This document shows, piece by piece, positions 23,969 to 32,448 of a DNA stretch of 37,208 nucleotides (position 1 is the stretch's first letter; the number at the start of each line of letters is the position of its first letter). Source of the DNA: Hyphomicrobiaceae bacterium (GTDB lineage Bacteria > Pseudomonadota > Alphaproteobacteria > Rhizobiales > Hyphomicrobiaceae); NCBI GenBank assembly GCA_025359165.1, contig JANYHG010000001.1, forward strand, positions 1 to 37,208, read 5' to 3'. Made by a program: the position numbers and the translations under genes. The notes beneath the pieces are model-generated. The model was not told the DNA's origin. It did not search any database and worked only from the letters and a program-made list of their open reading frames with translations.

Positions 23969-25609
23969 ATGACCGTCACGATCTTCGAAGCGTCAAAAAT
24001 CATCACGATGAACCCTGCGCGTCCGGTCGCGACGCACGTTGCGGTGCGCGATGGTCGCATCCTGGGGGCGGGCTCGCTGACCGAGTTGGCCGGGTGGGGG
24101 ACGCATACGCTCGATCGGCGGTTCCAGGACAAAATCCTGATGCCCGGGTTGGTCGAAGGTCACAGCCACGTATCGGAAGGGGTGCAGTGGCGGTTCGTCT
24201 ATTGCGGTTTTCACGACCGCAGCGATCCCGATGGCAAGACGTGGCCGGGTCTGCGTTCGGTCGACGCCGTCGTCGCCCGTCTGAGTGCCGCCGAGCGCGC
24301 CATGACGGAGCCGCTGCAGCCTTTGAGCGGCTGGGCGCTGGACCCGATCTATTTCGACAACCGGCGTGTGACCCGGCACGACCTCGACCGCGTGTCGAAG
24401 GAACGCCCGATCGGCATCATGCATGCCAGCGGTCACATCATGAATGTGAATTCCAAGGCGCTCGAGTTGGCGCAGATGTTGCGGCCCGGCATCGATCATC
24501 CTGGCGTGCCGTTGGGTGACGATGGATTGCCGACCGGCGAGATGAAAGGGCCTGATGCCATGACGCCGCTGGGCCGGCACGTCGGGCTCGATCGCGGCCT
24601 TCTGGCCTCCGACGAGCCGGGGTTGCGCGCGTTCGCCAGGCTATGCGTGCGCAAGGGCGTGACGACTGCCGCGGATCTCGCAAACCTGCTGCCCGACGCG
24701 GCCGTGGCGATGATGGCGCGGGTCGGTGCCGAGCCGATGTTTCCGGCACGCATCGTTTCGTTGCGCGTCCTGCGCGGGATCGGCCCGCAAGAAGCGATCG
24801 ACCACGCCATCGCCCTGAAGAAGCAGAGCACGGACCGGATGCGGTTCGGTGCGGTGAAGATCGTCGTAGACGGATCGATCCAGGGGTTCTCTGCGCGGCT
24901 GCGCTGGCCCGGTTATTACAACGGTGCGCCGGCGGGTCTTTGGTACGTGACCCCCGAGCAGTTGGCGGAAACGCTTGAACGCGCCCTCGAGGCAGGCGTG
25001 CAGATCCACACCCACACCAACGGCGACGAGGCGACCGAATTGGTTCTCGACGTGCTGGAAGCAGCGCTTCGAAAGCATCCATCGTCCGATCATCGCTTCA
25101 CCTTGCAGCACTGCCAGCTAGCCAATGCCGCACAGTTCAGGCGCATGAAAAGCTTGGGCATGTGCGTGAACCTGTTTCCCAATCACCACTTTTACTGGGG
25201 CGACGAACATTACCGGCTGACGGTCGGACCGGAGCGTGCCGAGCGTATGAACGCCTGCGCGACAGCGCTTGCGACAGGCGTGCCGCTGGCGATCCATTCC
25301 GATGCGCCGGTGACGCCGTTGGGTCCGCTGTTCACCGCGTGGTGTGCAGTCAACCGGATGACGTCGAGTGGCCGCGTACTGGGCGAAGCCGAATGCATCA
25401 GTGTCGAAGATGCGTTGCGGACGATCACGCTCGGGGCGGCCTATACATTGAAGCTCGACAGCGAGATCGGATCGATCGAGGTCGGCAAGCGTGCGGATTT
25501 CGCTGTGCTGGAAGACGATCCGACAACGATCGGCGGCGACAGGCTGCGCGATGTCCGCGTGTGGGGCACGGTGCAGGGAGGACGCGTGTTCGCGGCGGAC
25601 ACGATCTGA
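23969..25609 (+). CDS. YtcJ-like metal-dependent amidohydrolase
   Basis: This 546-residue enzyme belongs to the amidohydrolase superfamily, YtcJ/AepA branch (Amidohydro_3). The first metal motif is LVEGHSHVSEG (His65, His67). The composite beta-sandwich is formed by the N-terminal SKIITMNPARPVATHVAVRDGRI-like strand set and by the C-terminal GSIEVGKRADFAVLEDDP, both typical. GAVKIVVDGSIQGFSA, QIHTHTNGDEA and LQHCQLAN supply further ligands, and IHSDAPVTPLGPL the catalytic Asp. The family hydrolyses cyclic or acyl amides and is cytosolic. The last codons overlap the start of the COG0523 GTPase gene (TGATG). The substrate is unknown. Confidence 0.9.
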   Translation: MTVTIFEASKIITMNPARPVATHVAVRDGRILGAGSLTELAGWGTHTLDRRFQDKILMPGLVEGHSHVSEGVQWRFVYCGFHDRSDPDGKTWPGLRSVDAVVARLSAAERAMTEPLQPLSGWALDPIYFDNRRVTRHDLDRVSKERPIGIMHASGHIMNVNSKALELAQMLRPGIDHPGVPLGDDGLPTGEMKGPDAMTPLGRHVGLDRGLLASDEPGLRAFARLCVRKGVTTAADLANLLPDAAVAMMARVGAEPMFPARIVSLRVLRGIGPQEAIDHAIALKKQSTDRMRFGAVKIVVDGSIQGFSARLRWPGYYNGAPAGLWYVTPEQLAETLERALEAGVQIHTHTNGDEATELVLDVLEAALRKHPSSDHRFTLQHCQLANAAQFRRMKSLGMCVNLFPNHHFYWGDEHYRLTVGPERAERMNACATALATGVPLAIHSDAPVTPLGPLFTAWCAVNRMTSSGRVLGEAECISVEDALRTITLGAAYTLKLDSEIGSIEVGKRADFAVLEDDPTTIGGDRLRDVRVWGTVQGGRVFAADTI

Positions 25610-26565
25610 TGGCCGCAGTCGCGCAACTTCCCGTGACGGTGTTGGGCGGTTATCTCGGTGCCGGGAAAACGACGCTGGTCAACCATCTGCTGCGCCATGC
25701 CGGGGGGCGGCGGATCGCCGTTGCCGTCAACGACTTCGGGGCCTTGCCGATCGACAAAGATCTGATCGAGGGTGCCGAGGGGAACGTGTTGACGCTGTCA
25801 GGCGGCTGCATCTGCTGCACGTTCGGCAGCGATCTGGTGGCAGGTCTGATGGAGTTGGCGGCTAGAGCCGACACGATCGATCACGTTGTCATCGAAGCCA
25901 GCGGCGTCGCCTTGCCCGGTGCCATCGGCCAGTCGCTGTCGCTCGTCGCCGGCCTCGTGCTCGATGCGGTCGTGGTGGTGGTCGACGCTGAAACGGTTCA
26001 GGAGCGGGCCGCCGATCTCTATATGTCAGATACGATCACGCGACAGCTGGCAGACGCCGATCTGCTGATCGTCAACAAAATCGATCTGGTCGCAGCCGAT
26101 ACGGTCGGGCGCTTGGAGGCATGGCTCGCGCAGCGCGCGCCGACGGCTCGTCTCATCCGCGCAGAAATGTCGGCCGTCGCAACCGATGTCGTACTTGGTT
26201 ATTCTGGCCCGCGTGCGCTTGATGGTAAGACGCCGCCGCAGCCGCTGCATTCCACTGCGGCCTACGACACCGTGAGCATCGCCTTCGCAGAGCGCGTGGA
26301 TGCGCTCCGGCTGGCGAAAGGTCTCGCTGATCCGGCGCTTGGATTGGTGCGCGCAAAGGGTTTTGTACACGACGCCGTGCGGGGTTGGTTGACCGTGAAT
26401 GTCGTTGGAAAGCGGTATAGCCTGGCGCCGATGCCGGATGCTGCGGCTCGGGCCGGTCGTCTGGTGTGTATCGCGCACGGACGGCCGATCGATCGATCCG
26501 CGCTTGCGAACGTTTTGAAATTAGCTGCAGTCGACAAAGTCCTCGAGGTGATTCCATGTCCGTAA
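25609..26565 (+). CDS. COG0523 / CobW-family G3E GTPase (putative metallochaperone)
   Basis: This 318-residue cytosolic P-loop GTPase belongs to the G3E group. It has the Walker A GGYLGAGKTT (residues 13-22), the CxCC metal site in LSGGCICCTFG (Cys67, Cys69, Cys70), an EASGVALPGAIGQSLSL block typical of the family, Walker B-like VVVVVDAETV and the guanine-specificity NKID. A CobW C-terminal domain follows (GLVRAKGFVHDAVRGWLTVN). Members deliver zinc, cobalt or iron to target enzymes, or act in cobalamin synthesis. No His-rich stretch is present. It overlaps the preceding amidohydrolase gene by one base (TGATG) and the following M20 gene by ten bases, which makes metal supply to these metallohydrolases a reasonable guess. 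Confidence 0.9.
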   Translation: MAAVAQLPVTVLGGYLGAGKTTLVNHLLRHAGGRRIAVAVNDFGALPIDKDLIEGAEGNVLTLSGGCICCTFGSDLVAGLMELAARADTIDHVVIEASGVALPGAIGQSLSLVAGLVLDAVVVVVDAETVQERAADLYMSDTITRQLADADLLIVNKIDLVAADTVGRLEAWLAQRAPTARLIRAEMSAVATDVVLGYSGPRALDGKTPPQPLHSTAAYDTVSIAFAERVDALRLAKGLADPALGLVRAKGFVHDAVRGWLTVNVVGKRYSLAPMPDAAARAGRLVCIAHGRPIDRSALANVLKLAAVDKVLEVIPCP

Positions 26566-27752
26566 CATCCAACGCCAGCGCCGTATTCGATCGCGTGCGC
26601 AGTTATCAGTCCGACCTCGCCGGCATTCGCCAAGATATACACGCCCACCCCGAGTTGGGTCTCGATACGCATCGCACCGCCGATGTCGTGGCGAAGCTGC
26701 TGTCGTCGTGGGGTCTGGAGGTGCACCGCATGGTGAAAGGCGCGGCTGTCGTGGGTGTATTGCGCTCCGGCAATGGTCCGCGCGCCATCGGTCTCAGAGC
26801 CGACATGGACGCGTTGCCGATCCAGGAGTTGACAGGGGCGACCTACAAAAGCGGAACTCCGGGAAAGATGCATGCCTGCGGCCATGATGGTCACACCACC
26901 ATGCTGCTCGGCGCAGCGCGCTATCTCGCTGAAACCAGGCAGTTCAACGGCACGGTCAATTTCATCTTCCAGCCGGGCGAAGAAGGAATGGGTGGCGCAC
27001 TCGCAATGCTCGAGGAAGGACTGATCGAGCGCTTTCCCTCCAATGAACTCTACGGACTGCACAATCGGCCGGGCATGCCGGTTGGGCACTTCTCGATCTC
27101 GCCCGGCGTGGCGATGGCGGGCGGCGGGTTCTTCGATATCGCGATCAAGGGGCGCGGTGCCCACGGTGCCTGGCCGAACGCGTCGATCGACCCGGTCATC
27201 GCGGCCTGCCATATCGGCACGGCGTTGCAGACGGTTGTTTCGCGCAACATCGCGCCTGCGGACATGGCGGTGCTGAGCGTGACCAAGATCGCCAGCGGCG
27301 ACGCCTACAATGTGATCCCGGAACGGGCGGCGATGGCGGGTACGGTGCGCGCCATGACGCGCGAGACCTTGAGCCAGATCGAGGCCGGCCTGAAACGGGT
27401 CGTGCGCGGTGTCGCCGAGGGACTTGGGGCGACGGCGGAAGTCGATTACCGGTTGATCTTCGCACCGCTGGTGAACGCGCCCGAGGCGACCAAGGCGATC
27501 GCGGATACGGCAGCGGAATTGGTCGGCGAGGCCAAGCTCGAACGCAACAAAGCGCCGGCGTCGGCGTCGGAAGATTTCGCCTTCATGCTTGAAAAGGTGC
27601 CGGGGGCCTACATCAATCTGGGCAATGGCGAAGCGAGCGCCCCCGTGCACAACGACCGCTACGATTTCAACGACGATGCCATTCCCTACGGAGCCGCGAT
27701 GTTTGCGCGATTGGTCGAGCGGTCGCTGACGGCGGAGCCGGGTGCCGCTTGA
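26556..27752 (+). CDS. M20-family amidohydrolase (hippurate hydrolase / N-acyl amino acid hydrolase-like)
   Basis: This 398-residue metallopeptidase of the M20D type hydrolyses N-acyl amino acids such as hippurate. Metal and catalytic motifs are intact: RADMDALPIQE near residue 81, MHACGHDGHTTMLLG with Cys108 and His110, and FIFQPGEEGMGGA with the general-base glutamate. The lid or dimerisation domain begins with FDIAIKGRGAHGAWPNASID, and the final metal ligand region is NDRYDFNDDAIPYGA. The ATG at 26556 (MSVTSNASAVFDRV) lies inside the end of the GTPase gene (ten-base overlap); a ribosome-binding site GAGG is present in that overlap. A cytosolic enzyme that probably shares its transcript with the two genes before it and the EthD gene after it. 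Confidence 0.93.
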   Translation: MSVTSNASAVFDRVRSYQSDLAGIRQDIHAHPELGLDTHRTADVVAKLLSSWGLEVHRMVKGAAVVGVLRSGNGPRAIGLRADMDALPIQELTGATYKSGTPGKMHACGHDGHTTMLLGAARYLAETRQFNGTVNFIFQPGEEGMGGALAMLEEGLIERFPSNELYGLHNRPGMPVGHFSISPGVAMAGGGFFDIAIKGRGAHGAWPNASIDPVIAACHIGTALQTVVSRNIAPADMAVLSVTKIASGDAYNVIPERAAMAGTVRAMTRETLSQIEAGLKRVVRGVAEGLGATAEVDYRLIFAPLVNAPEATKAIADTAAELVGEAKLERNKAPASASEDFAFMLEKVPGAYINLGNGEASAPVHNDRYDFNDDAIPYGAAMFARLVERSLTAEPGAA

Positions 27753-27805
27753 TTGGTGCCGGTGCGCCCGTCATAGTTCGCATCTGTTGTGGCTGAGGAA
27801 ACATC

Positions 27806-28114
27806 ATGGCCCGCCTTCTCGCGATGTATAAAACGCCGGCCGATCCAGCCGTGTTCGACGCGTACTATTTCGAGCGCCACGTCCCATTGGCGAAAACCAT
27901 TCCCGGTTTGCGCAAATATGAGGTCAACGCTGGGCCGGTGATGGGCATGACTGGCCCGGCGGCCACCTATCTGGTTGCCACGCTGCATTTCGATTCCATG
28001 GCCGATCTGACCGCAGCGCTCGGCACCGATCAAGGCAAAGCCACCGCCGCCGATCTGGGCAAGTTTGCCAGCGCCGGGGTCGAGATCGTGTTCTTCGACG
28101 ACAAGGTCGTTTGA
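27806..28114 (+). CDS. EthD-family protein
   Basis: This 102-residue dimeric alpha/beta ferredoxin-like barrel protein belongs to the EthD family, small proteins often encoded beside oxidative or degradative genes. Visible features are the opening MARLLAMYKTPADPAVFDAY, the central YFERHVPLAKTIPGLRKYEV with the family's H-x-P motif, and the closing FASAGVEIVFFDDKV. Residue FDAYYFERHVPLA contains the conserved His. It follows the M20 gene by 53 bases on the same strand and ends 27 bases before paaI's stop on the other strand. No reaction is assigned to the family as a whole. Confidence 0.88.
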   Translation: MARLLAMYKTPADPAVFDAYYFERHVPLAKTIPGLRKYEVNAGPVMGMTGPAATYLVATLHFDSMADLTAALGTDQGKATAADLGKFASAGVEIVFFDDKVV

Positions 28115-28141
28115 GTTTTGGCGTCCGGGCGGCTGAGTGTG

Positions 28142-28564
28142 TCAGTCGATCAGTTTGCCCGGGATCGCGCGCGAGTGGCCGCGAAATTCTGCGATGACGG
28201 TGCCGGTCTCGTCACGCACCGTGACGTCGTAAATGCCGGAGCGTTCGGCACGGTGACGTTCGCGCGCCTCGGCCGTCAACACCATCCCGAGCTTGCCGGC
28301 GGCCACGTAAGTGATCTGACACTGTTGTGCGACGTTGCGCTGGTTATAGCTGTTGCATGCAAAAGCGAAGGCGCTGTCGGCGAGCGTGTAGATGAAGCCT
28401 CCGTGCGCCAGTCCGTGCCCGTTGACCATCGCCTGCGTGACGGGCATCGATAGCACCGCGATACCGGGCTCGACGCGCACGAGCGTCATTCCAAGACCGC
28501 GGCTCGCGTGGTCGTCGGCCCACATCGCCCTGGCGGATCGCGTGGCTACGTCGTCGTCGGTCAT
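28142..28564 (-). CDS. paaI: PaaI-type hydroxyphenylacetyl-CoA thioesterase
   Basis: This 140-residue hot-dog-fold thioesterase matches PaaI, which clears dead-end phenylacetyl-CoA derivatives. Characteristic segments are MVNGHGLAHGGFIYTLADSAFAFACNSY with the conserved Asn/Gly-His-Gly and Asp, followed by AQQCQITYVAAGKLGMVLTAEA and DVTVRDETGTVIAEFRGHSR. PaaI proteins end IPGKLID-like exactly as here. The ATG at 28564 (MTDDDVATRSARAMWADDH) begins eight bases after the paaG stop, so the two are in one operon. A long upstream extension of the frame is inside paaG and not plausible. Confidence 0.9.
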   Translation of the reverse strand: MTDDDVATRSARAMWADDHASRGLGMTLVRVEPGIAVLSMPVTQAMVNGHGLAHGGFIYTLADSAFAFACNSYNQRNVAQQCQITYVAAGKLGMVLTAEARERHRAERSGIYDVTVRDETGTVIAEFRGHSRAIPGKLID

Positions 28565-28571
28565 CGAAGTC

Positions 28572-29372
28572 TCACCCACGTCCTGTGAACCTGGGGCTGC
28601 GCTTTTCGAGAAACGCCTTGATGCCTTCGACGTTGTCGGGCGTGCCGATGAGACGGCCCTGGCCCACGCGTTCGACTTCCAACTGCTGGTCGAGCGTGTT
28701 GGTCTCTGACGCATTCAGCGCGGCCCTGATCGCCACCAGCGCGCCCGTCGGGGCCGCCGCGAACTTCCGCGCCATCGCCTCGGCAGTTTCCATCAATCTG
28801 ACGTCTTCGACCGCTTGATAGATCATCCCCCAGCTCGCTGCCGTCGTGGCGTCGATCGGTTCGGCGAGCATGGCGAGCGCGCGCGCCCGGGCGGGTCCGA
28901 CCAAGCGCGGTAACGTCCATGTGCCGCCCGCGTCAGGCATCAGACCTATTTTCGCGAAAGCCTGCAGAAACTTCGCCGAATGCGCTGCGATCACGATATC
29001 GCACGCGAGTGCAAGGTTGGCACCCGCGCCCGCCGCCACACCGTTGACGGCGCAGATCACAGGCACCGGAAATGCGGCCAGCCGCCGGATCAGTGGATTG
29101 TAGTAGAGTTCCAGCCGGTCGACTGGTTTGGCACCAGAGGCGCTCGAAGCTGCGCTGTCGGCGAGATCCTGGCCGGCGCAGAAGCCGCGACCAGCACCGG
29201 TCAAGATCACGGCGCGACAAGCTGTATCGGCTTCTGCCGCATCCAAGGCTGCCCGCAAACCCAAGTGCAGAGCTTCGGTAAAACTGTTCAAGCGCTCGGG
29301 ACGGTTCAAGGTGATGGTACGAAACCCGGCGTGGGTACTCGTCAGAACTGGCGCTGCTTCAGACGTCGACAT
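28572..29372 (-). CDS. paaG: Ring-1,2-epoxyphenylacetyl-CoA isomerase PaaG (crotonase fold)
   Basis: This 266-residue cytosolic crotonase of phenylacetate degradation converts the ring epoxide to oxepin-CoA. Match to E. coli PaaG is extensive: LNRPERLNSFTEALH, LTGAGRGFCAGQDLADSA, YYNPLIRRLAAFPVPVICAV, NGVAAGAGANLALACDIVIA, FAKIGLMPDAGGTWTLPRLV with the catalytic Asp, WGMIYQAV, AALNASETNTLDQQLEVER and FLEKRSPRFTGRG. The start at 29372 (MSTSEAAPVLTS) has GGAG eight bases upstream. It overlaps none of its neighbours and leads a two-gene unit with paaI. The rest of the pathway (paaABCDE, paaK, paaZ, paaJ) is not in the window. Confidence 0.94.
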   Translation of the reverse strand: MSTSEAAPVLTSTHAGFRTITLNRPERLNSFTEALHLGLRAALDAAEADTACRAVILTGAGRGFCAGQDLADSAASSASGAKPVDRLELYYNPLIRRLAAFPVPVICAVNGVAAGAGANLALACDIVIAAHSAKFLQAFAKIGLMPDAGGTWTLPRLVGPARARALAMLAEPIDATTAASWGMIYQAVEDVRLMETAEAMARKFAAAPTGALVAIRAALNASETNTLDQQLEVERVGQGRLIGTPDNVEGIKAFLEKRSPRFTGRG

Positions 29373-29880
29373 AGGAGGGCTCCGCGTGCTGCCGAATAGT
29401 GCGAGATGTCACCTGCCGGACGATACACAGTTTGCGGCGGTGCGCAAAACAGGGTGCTACGCTTCGCGGTCGAATAATCGGCTCGCGACTGTTGCGCATT
29501 CGACACGCGAGGAATCGATTTCGACGTCCCTGACCTGAGCGAATACGGTCGAAGTTTATGCAACTCGGGCAAAAGCTTGGCCGATTGAACTAGCTCTTTC
29601 GCGCGACCTGACACTTGGAAGGTAACGCAATCTCAATTATAGTAATCGAGGGGGCGCAACTCATTGTCCGGATTACGCTGGTTGGAAGCCTTCCTGAAAG
29701 GCTTGCGGCACCGGCGAAAGGTGCGTGACATCGGGTGTGTCTGACATAAGGCCTGCGGCAGCTAGACTGCGGTAGGTAGAATGAGCGGATTTGTGTGACC
29801 GGAGGATGACTCCGGGGGTTCCTGCAGGCAAGGCCAGGCTGAAGTCCCGGACCCGCCGCAGGAGTGTTGGAGTTGGTGGC
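29373..29880. other. Intergenic region with sigma-70-like promoter, no gene seen
   Basis: These 508 bases separate divergent paaG and the OmpA/BON gene. No supported frame is present. The left half carries paaG's control region. A promoter-like pair lies at 29615-29643. A weak hairpin AGCCTT...AAGGCT surrounds 29692-29707. An in-frame TTG at 29791 and ATG at 29806 could extend the OmpA gene leftward. Confidence 0.5.
29615..29643 (+). promoter_or_regulatory. Sigma-70-like promoter for the OmpA/BON gene
   Basis: TTGGAA at 29615-29620 is followed after 17 bases by TATAGT at 29638-29643, which match the -35 and -10 consensus at four and five of six positions. Initiation would be near 29650, leaving a leader of about 230 bases before the ATG at 29881. 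The upstream part is AT-richer than its surroundings. Strength is unknown. Confidence 0.55.
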
Positions 29881-32145
29881 ATGAGATGCAATCCGGCGCG
29901 TTGGTTGTGGGGTTTGCTGCCGGTGGCGCTGCTCGCATGGGGTGCGGCGCAAGTCATGCACACCGATATCGAGGCCGATCTCAAGGCTCGTGTCGACGAA
30001 CAGCTCAAAGGGTCCGGATTCAAGTGGGCCCGCACCGGTTTCTCCGGTCGCGATGGGCTGCTGACGGGAACCGCGACGGACGAGGCTGATCCGGGACGCG
30101 CCTACGACATCGCCCGCAGCATCTGGGGCGTGCGCGTGGTCGACAACAAGGCCGCGATAATCGAGAAGGTCGAGACCTACGAGTGGTCGGTCGCGCGCAA
30201 CGGCACCAGCGTCAAGCTCGGCGGATACGTCCCCAACGAGACCGTGCGTGCCGACATCGTGAAGCTGGCAAAATCCAGTTTTGCCGGTGCCGACGTCGTC
30301 GACGAAATGAAACTGGCGCGTGGCGTGCCCTCGCCAGACACTTGGCTGAGCGCGGTCAACTTCGGTATCAAGCAGGTTGCGGCGCTCAAATCGGGAGAGG
30401 CCAAGCTGAGTGGCCTTGCGCTCACTGTCGCGGGTGCGGCAGCCGATCTCAAAGGGTACAGCGGCGTCAAGACCGCACTCGCGAACGACTTGCCCAAGGG
30501 CGTGAAACTGACCGACGACCGCGTCATGGCACCGGTCGTCAAGCCGTTCGTGTGGGCCGCCAATCATGCTGGCAATCAAGTGACGCTTACAGGCTACGTC
30601 CCCGGCGAACGCGCCCGGACGGACGTCGTCGCAGCAGCCAAAGCTGCATTCCCGCGTCTCGGTGTCGTCGACCGTATGGAAATCGCGGACGGGGCAGCGA
30701 CCGGGCATCTCGCGGCCGTTACGCTTGCGCTCAAGCAACTGGCGGCCCTCGAAGACGGTGCTGCCGAAATTCGCGATCAGGCGCTGTCGTTGCAGGGAAT
30801 GGCGGCCGATGCCAAGATCGCTGACGCAACACGACAGACACTGGCCAAATCGATTCCGGCAGGGTTTCGTCTGACCGAGGCCATCAAGGCGCGTGAAGTG
30901 CTGCCGAAGGTCGTCAGTCCCTATACCACTGCGCTGACAGCAGACAGTGCTGCCGTCGTCTTGACAGGCTATGCACCCTCGGATGCGGCCCGAGAGCAAC
31001 TCGCGCAGAGCGCACGGTCGCGCTTTCCTGGCCGCCGCGTCGACAACCGTGTGGAAGTCGCAGCAGGCGCACCCGAGGGATGGCTGCGCTGCATGGACGG
31101 CGGAATGGCCGGCGTCGGTCGTATCGGTGCCGGCAAAATCGCCCTGACGGATCGCCGGCTGGATGTCGCCGGATCAACCGACGACGAAGACCTCGCGGGT
31201 GCTTTACCGGCCGATATCAAAACTGCGGTCCGCAGCGATTGCGACGCCAATGTCCGTATCGACGTCTTGGCCGAAGCAGTGCCGGAACTCGTCTGGCGCG
31301 CGATTTACAACGGCGCGGAACTCGTGCTCGACGGGGACGTCTCGAGCAGTGCAGCCAAAAGCCTGCTCGCGGCGTCGGGGTCGCGTCTATTCCCTGGCAA
31401 AGCGGTCGTCGACCGGATGCGGATCGTCGAGACGCGCACCCGCAAGTGGACGTTGGCGGCGGAACAGGGATTGATATCGCTGGCGGAACTGCAGAAGGGC
31501 GAGGTCGAACTCAATCGCCAGCAACTCACCATAAGCGGACAGGCCGCAACGGCTGCCAACGTCACACGCGTGCAAGACCGTGTCGCGCGCGGCTTGCCCA
31601 AGGGCTATGCCGGTCGCGAACACGTTGTTGTCGCGTCCGTGGCGGCGGCACCGGTCGCAACGCCGCCGCCCGCCGTAGTTACGCCACCCCCCCCTCCGGT
31701 GGCGCCGCCGGTTACCCCGCCGGCCGCACAGCCGGCCGCCGTCGCACCGGCCACACGGGCACCGCTGTCGCCGGTCGCCGTCGCCTGTCAGGGTGCCCTG
31801 CAGTCGACTGCGCGTGAAGGCATGATCAGGTTCGAGCGCGCGAGTGCGACCCTGGCGGCCGAGAGTTTCGCAACGCTTTCGAAGTTGGCGGGCGTGGTGA
31901 AATCCTGTCCCGACGTAACTGTCGAAATCGAGGGACACACGGATTCCGAAGGCACGCCCGAACGCAATCAGGCGCTCTCTGATCGGCGCGCGGCGTCCAT
32001 CGTCGATTTCCTGCAACGCGGCGGTGTCGATCCGAAAAAGCTGGTTGCCGTCGGCTATGGCGAGACACGCCCTTTGGTGCCCAACGATACCCCGCAAAAT
32101 CGGGCCAAGAACCGCCGTATCGAATTCACCGTCAAGGCGCAGTGA
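29881..32145 (+). CDS. Envelope protein with four BON-like repeat units and C-terminal OmpA domain
   Basis: The 754-residue protein starts with a signal-anchor (ARWLWGLLPVALLAWGAAQV), so the rest is periplasmic. A first BON-like segment follows (about 25-95). Then a unit of about 110 residues recurs four times, starting near 100, 222, 347 and 468. Each has a Y/VxLxGYVP-type BON strand, a V-DxM turn, and a second half ending in LPKG/IPAG (third copy weaker). A Pro/Ala linker occupies about 590-630, and a C-terminal OmpA domain has VEIEGHTDSEG with Asp688 and LSDRRAAS with Arg703; their spacing of 15 matches the diaminopimelate-binding pair of OmpA. BON domains bind phospholipid and OmpA domains peptidoglycan, so this should bridge membrane and cell wall, similar in plan to mycobacterial ArfA. 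The start could be up to 30 codons earlier (29791). Confidence 0.88.
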   Translation: MRCNPARWLWGLLPVALLAWGAAQVMHTDIEADLKARVDEQLKGSGFKWARTGFSGRDGLLTGTATDEADPGRAYDIARSIWGVRVVDNKAAIIEKVETYEWSVARNGTSVKLGGYVPNETVRADIVKLAKSSFAGADVVDEMKLARGVPSPDTWLSAVNFGIKQVAALKSGEAKLSGLALTVAGAAADLKGYSGVKTALANDLPKGVKLTDDRVMAPVVKPFVWAANHAGNQVTLTGYVPGERARTDVVAAAKAAFPRLGVVDRMEIADGAATGHLAAVTLALKQLAALEDGAAEIRDQALSLQGMAADAKIADATRQTLAKSIPAGFRLTEAIKAREVLPKVVSPYTTALTADSAAVVLTGYAPSDAAREQLAQSARSRFPGRRVDNRVEVAAGAPEGWLRCMDGGMAGVGRIGAGKIALTDRRLDVAGSTDDEDLAGALPADIKTAVRSDCDANVRIDVLAEAVPELVWRAIYNGAELVLDGDVSSSAAKSLLAASGSRLFPGKAVVDRMRIVETRTRKWTLAAEQGLISLAELQKGEVELNRQQLTISGQAATAANVTRVQDRVARGLPKGYAGREHVVVASVAAAPVATPPPAVVTPPPPPVAPPVTPPAAQPAAVAPATRAPLSPVAVACQGALQSTAREGMIRFERASATLAAESFATLSKLAGVVKSCPDVTVEIEGHTDSEGTPERNQALSDRRAASIVDFLQRGGVDPKKLVAVGYGETRPLVPNDTPQNRAKNRRIEFTVKAQ

Positions 32146-32206
32146 TCGGCCTTTTTTTGCGCCGGACTGCTCCCTTTGAACCGCTAGAGACGCACTGGAA
32201 ACGACC

Positions 32207-32311
32207 ATGGACTATCTGCTGATCAAGCTCTGGTACTGGGTGCTGATGGCGCTGGCGATCGGGTTCGTAACCGGGTGGCTGTCGTGCGGCCGGGTGAACG
32301 ACAAGCGCTGA
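32207..32311 (+). CDS. 34-residue single-span membrane protein (frame interrupted by TGA)
   Basis: The ATG at 32207 opens a 34-codon frame reading MDYLLIKLWYWVLMALAIGF, then VTGWLSCGRVNDKR, and ending TGA at 32309-32311. It is one hydrophobic helix with a GW-C-GR end, followed by basic residues. Its architecture, short leader plus helix plus basic tail, is the same as the N terminus of the next protein at 32449. No strong Shine-Dalgarno sequence is apparent (GGAAACG nine bases before). Beyond the TGA the same frame stays open for 46 more codons until 32450-32452, where its next stop overlaps the start of the downstream gene. So the gene is either short by nature, broken, or read through. Confidence 0.5.
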   Translation: MDYLLIKLWYWVLMALAIGFVTGWLSCGRVNDKR

Positions 32312-32448
32312 TATGTCTCCGAGTCGGTCGCTCCGGACGTATCCAGGGCTGCCGGCCGACGGGTGGGACGGGAATATCCGGTTCGCGTGCTGGTGATGAA
32401 CGACGGAAGCCGGCACGCGTTGGCCGGGACAGTGTTGGAGAGTGACGA

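Noticed and set aside
32309-32311. TGA in the small membrane gene as a selenocysteine codon
   Set aside because: The residue would sit in a basic tail with no redox motif, no SECIS-like hairpin is apparent just downstream, and the protein is not a known selenoprotein type.
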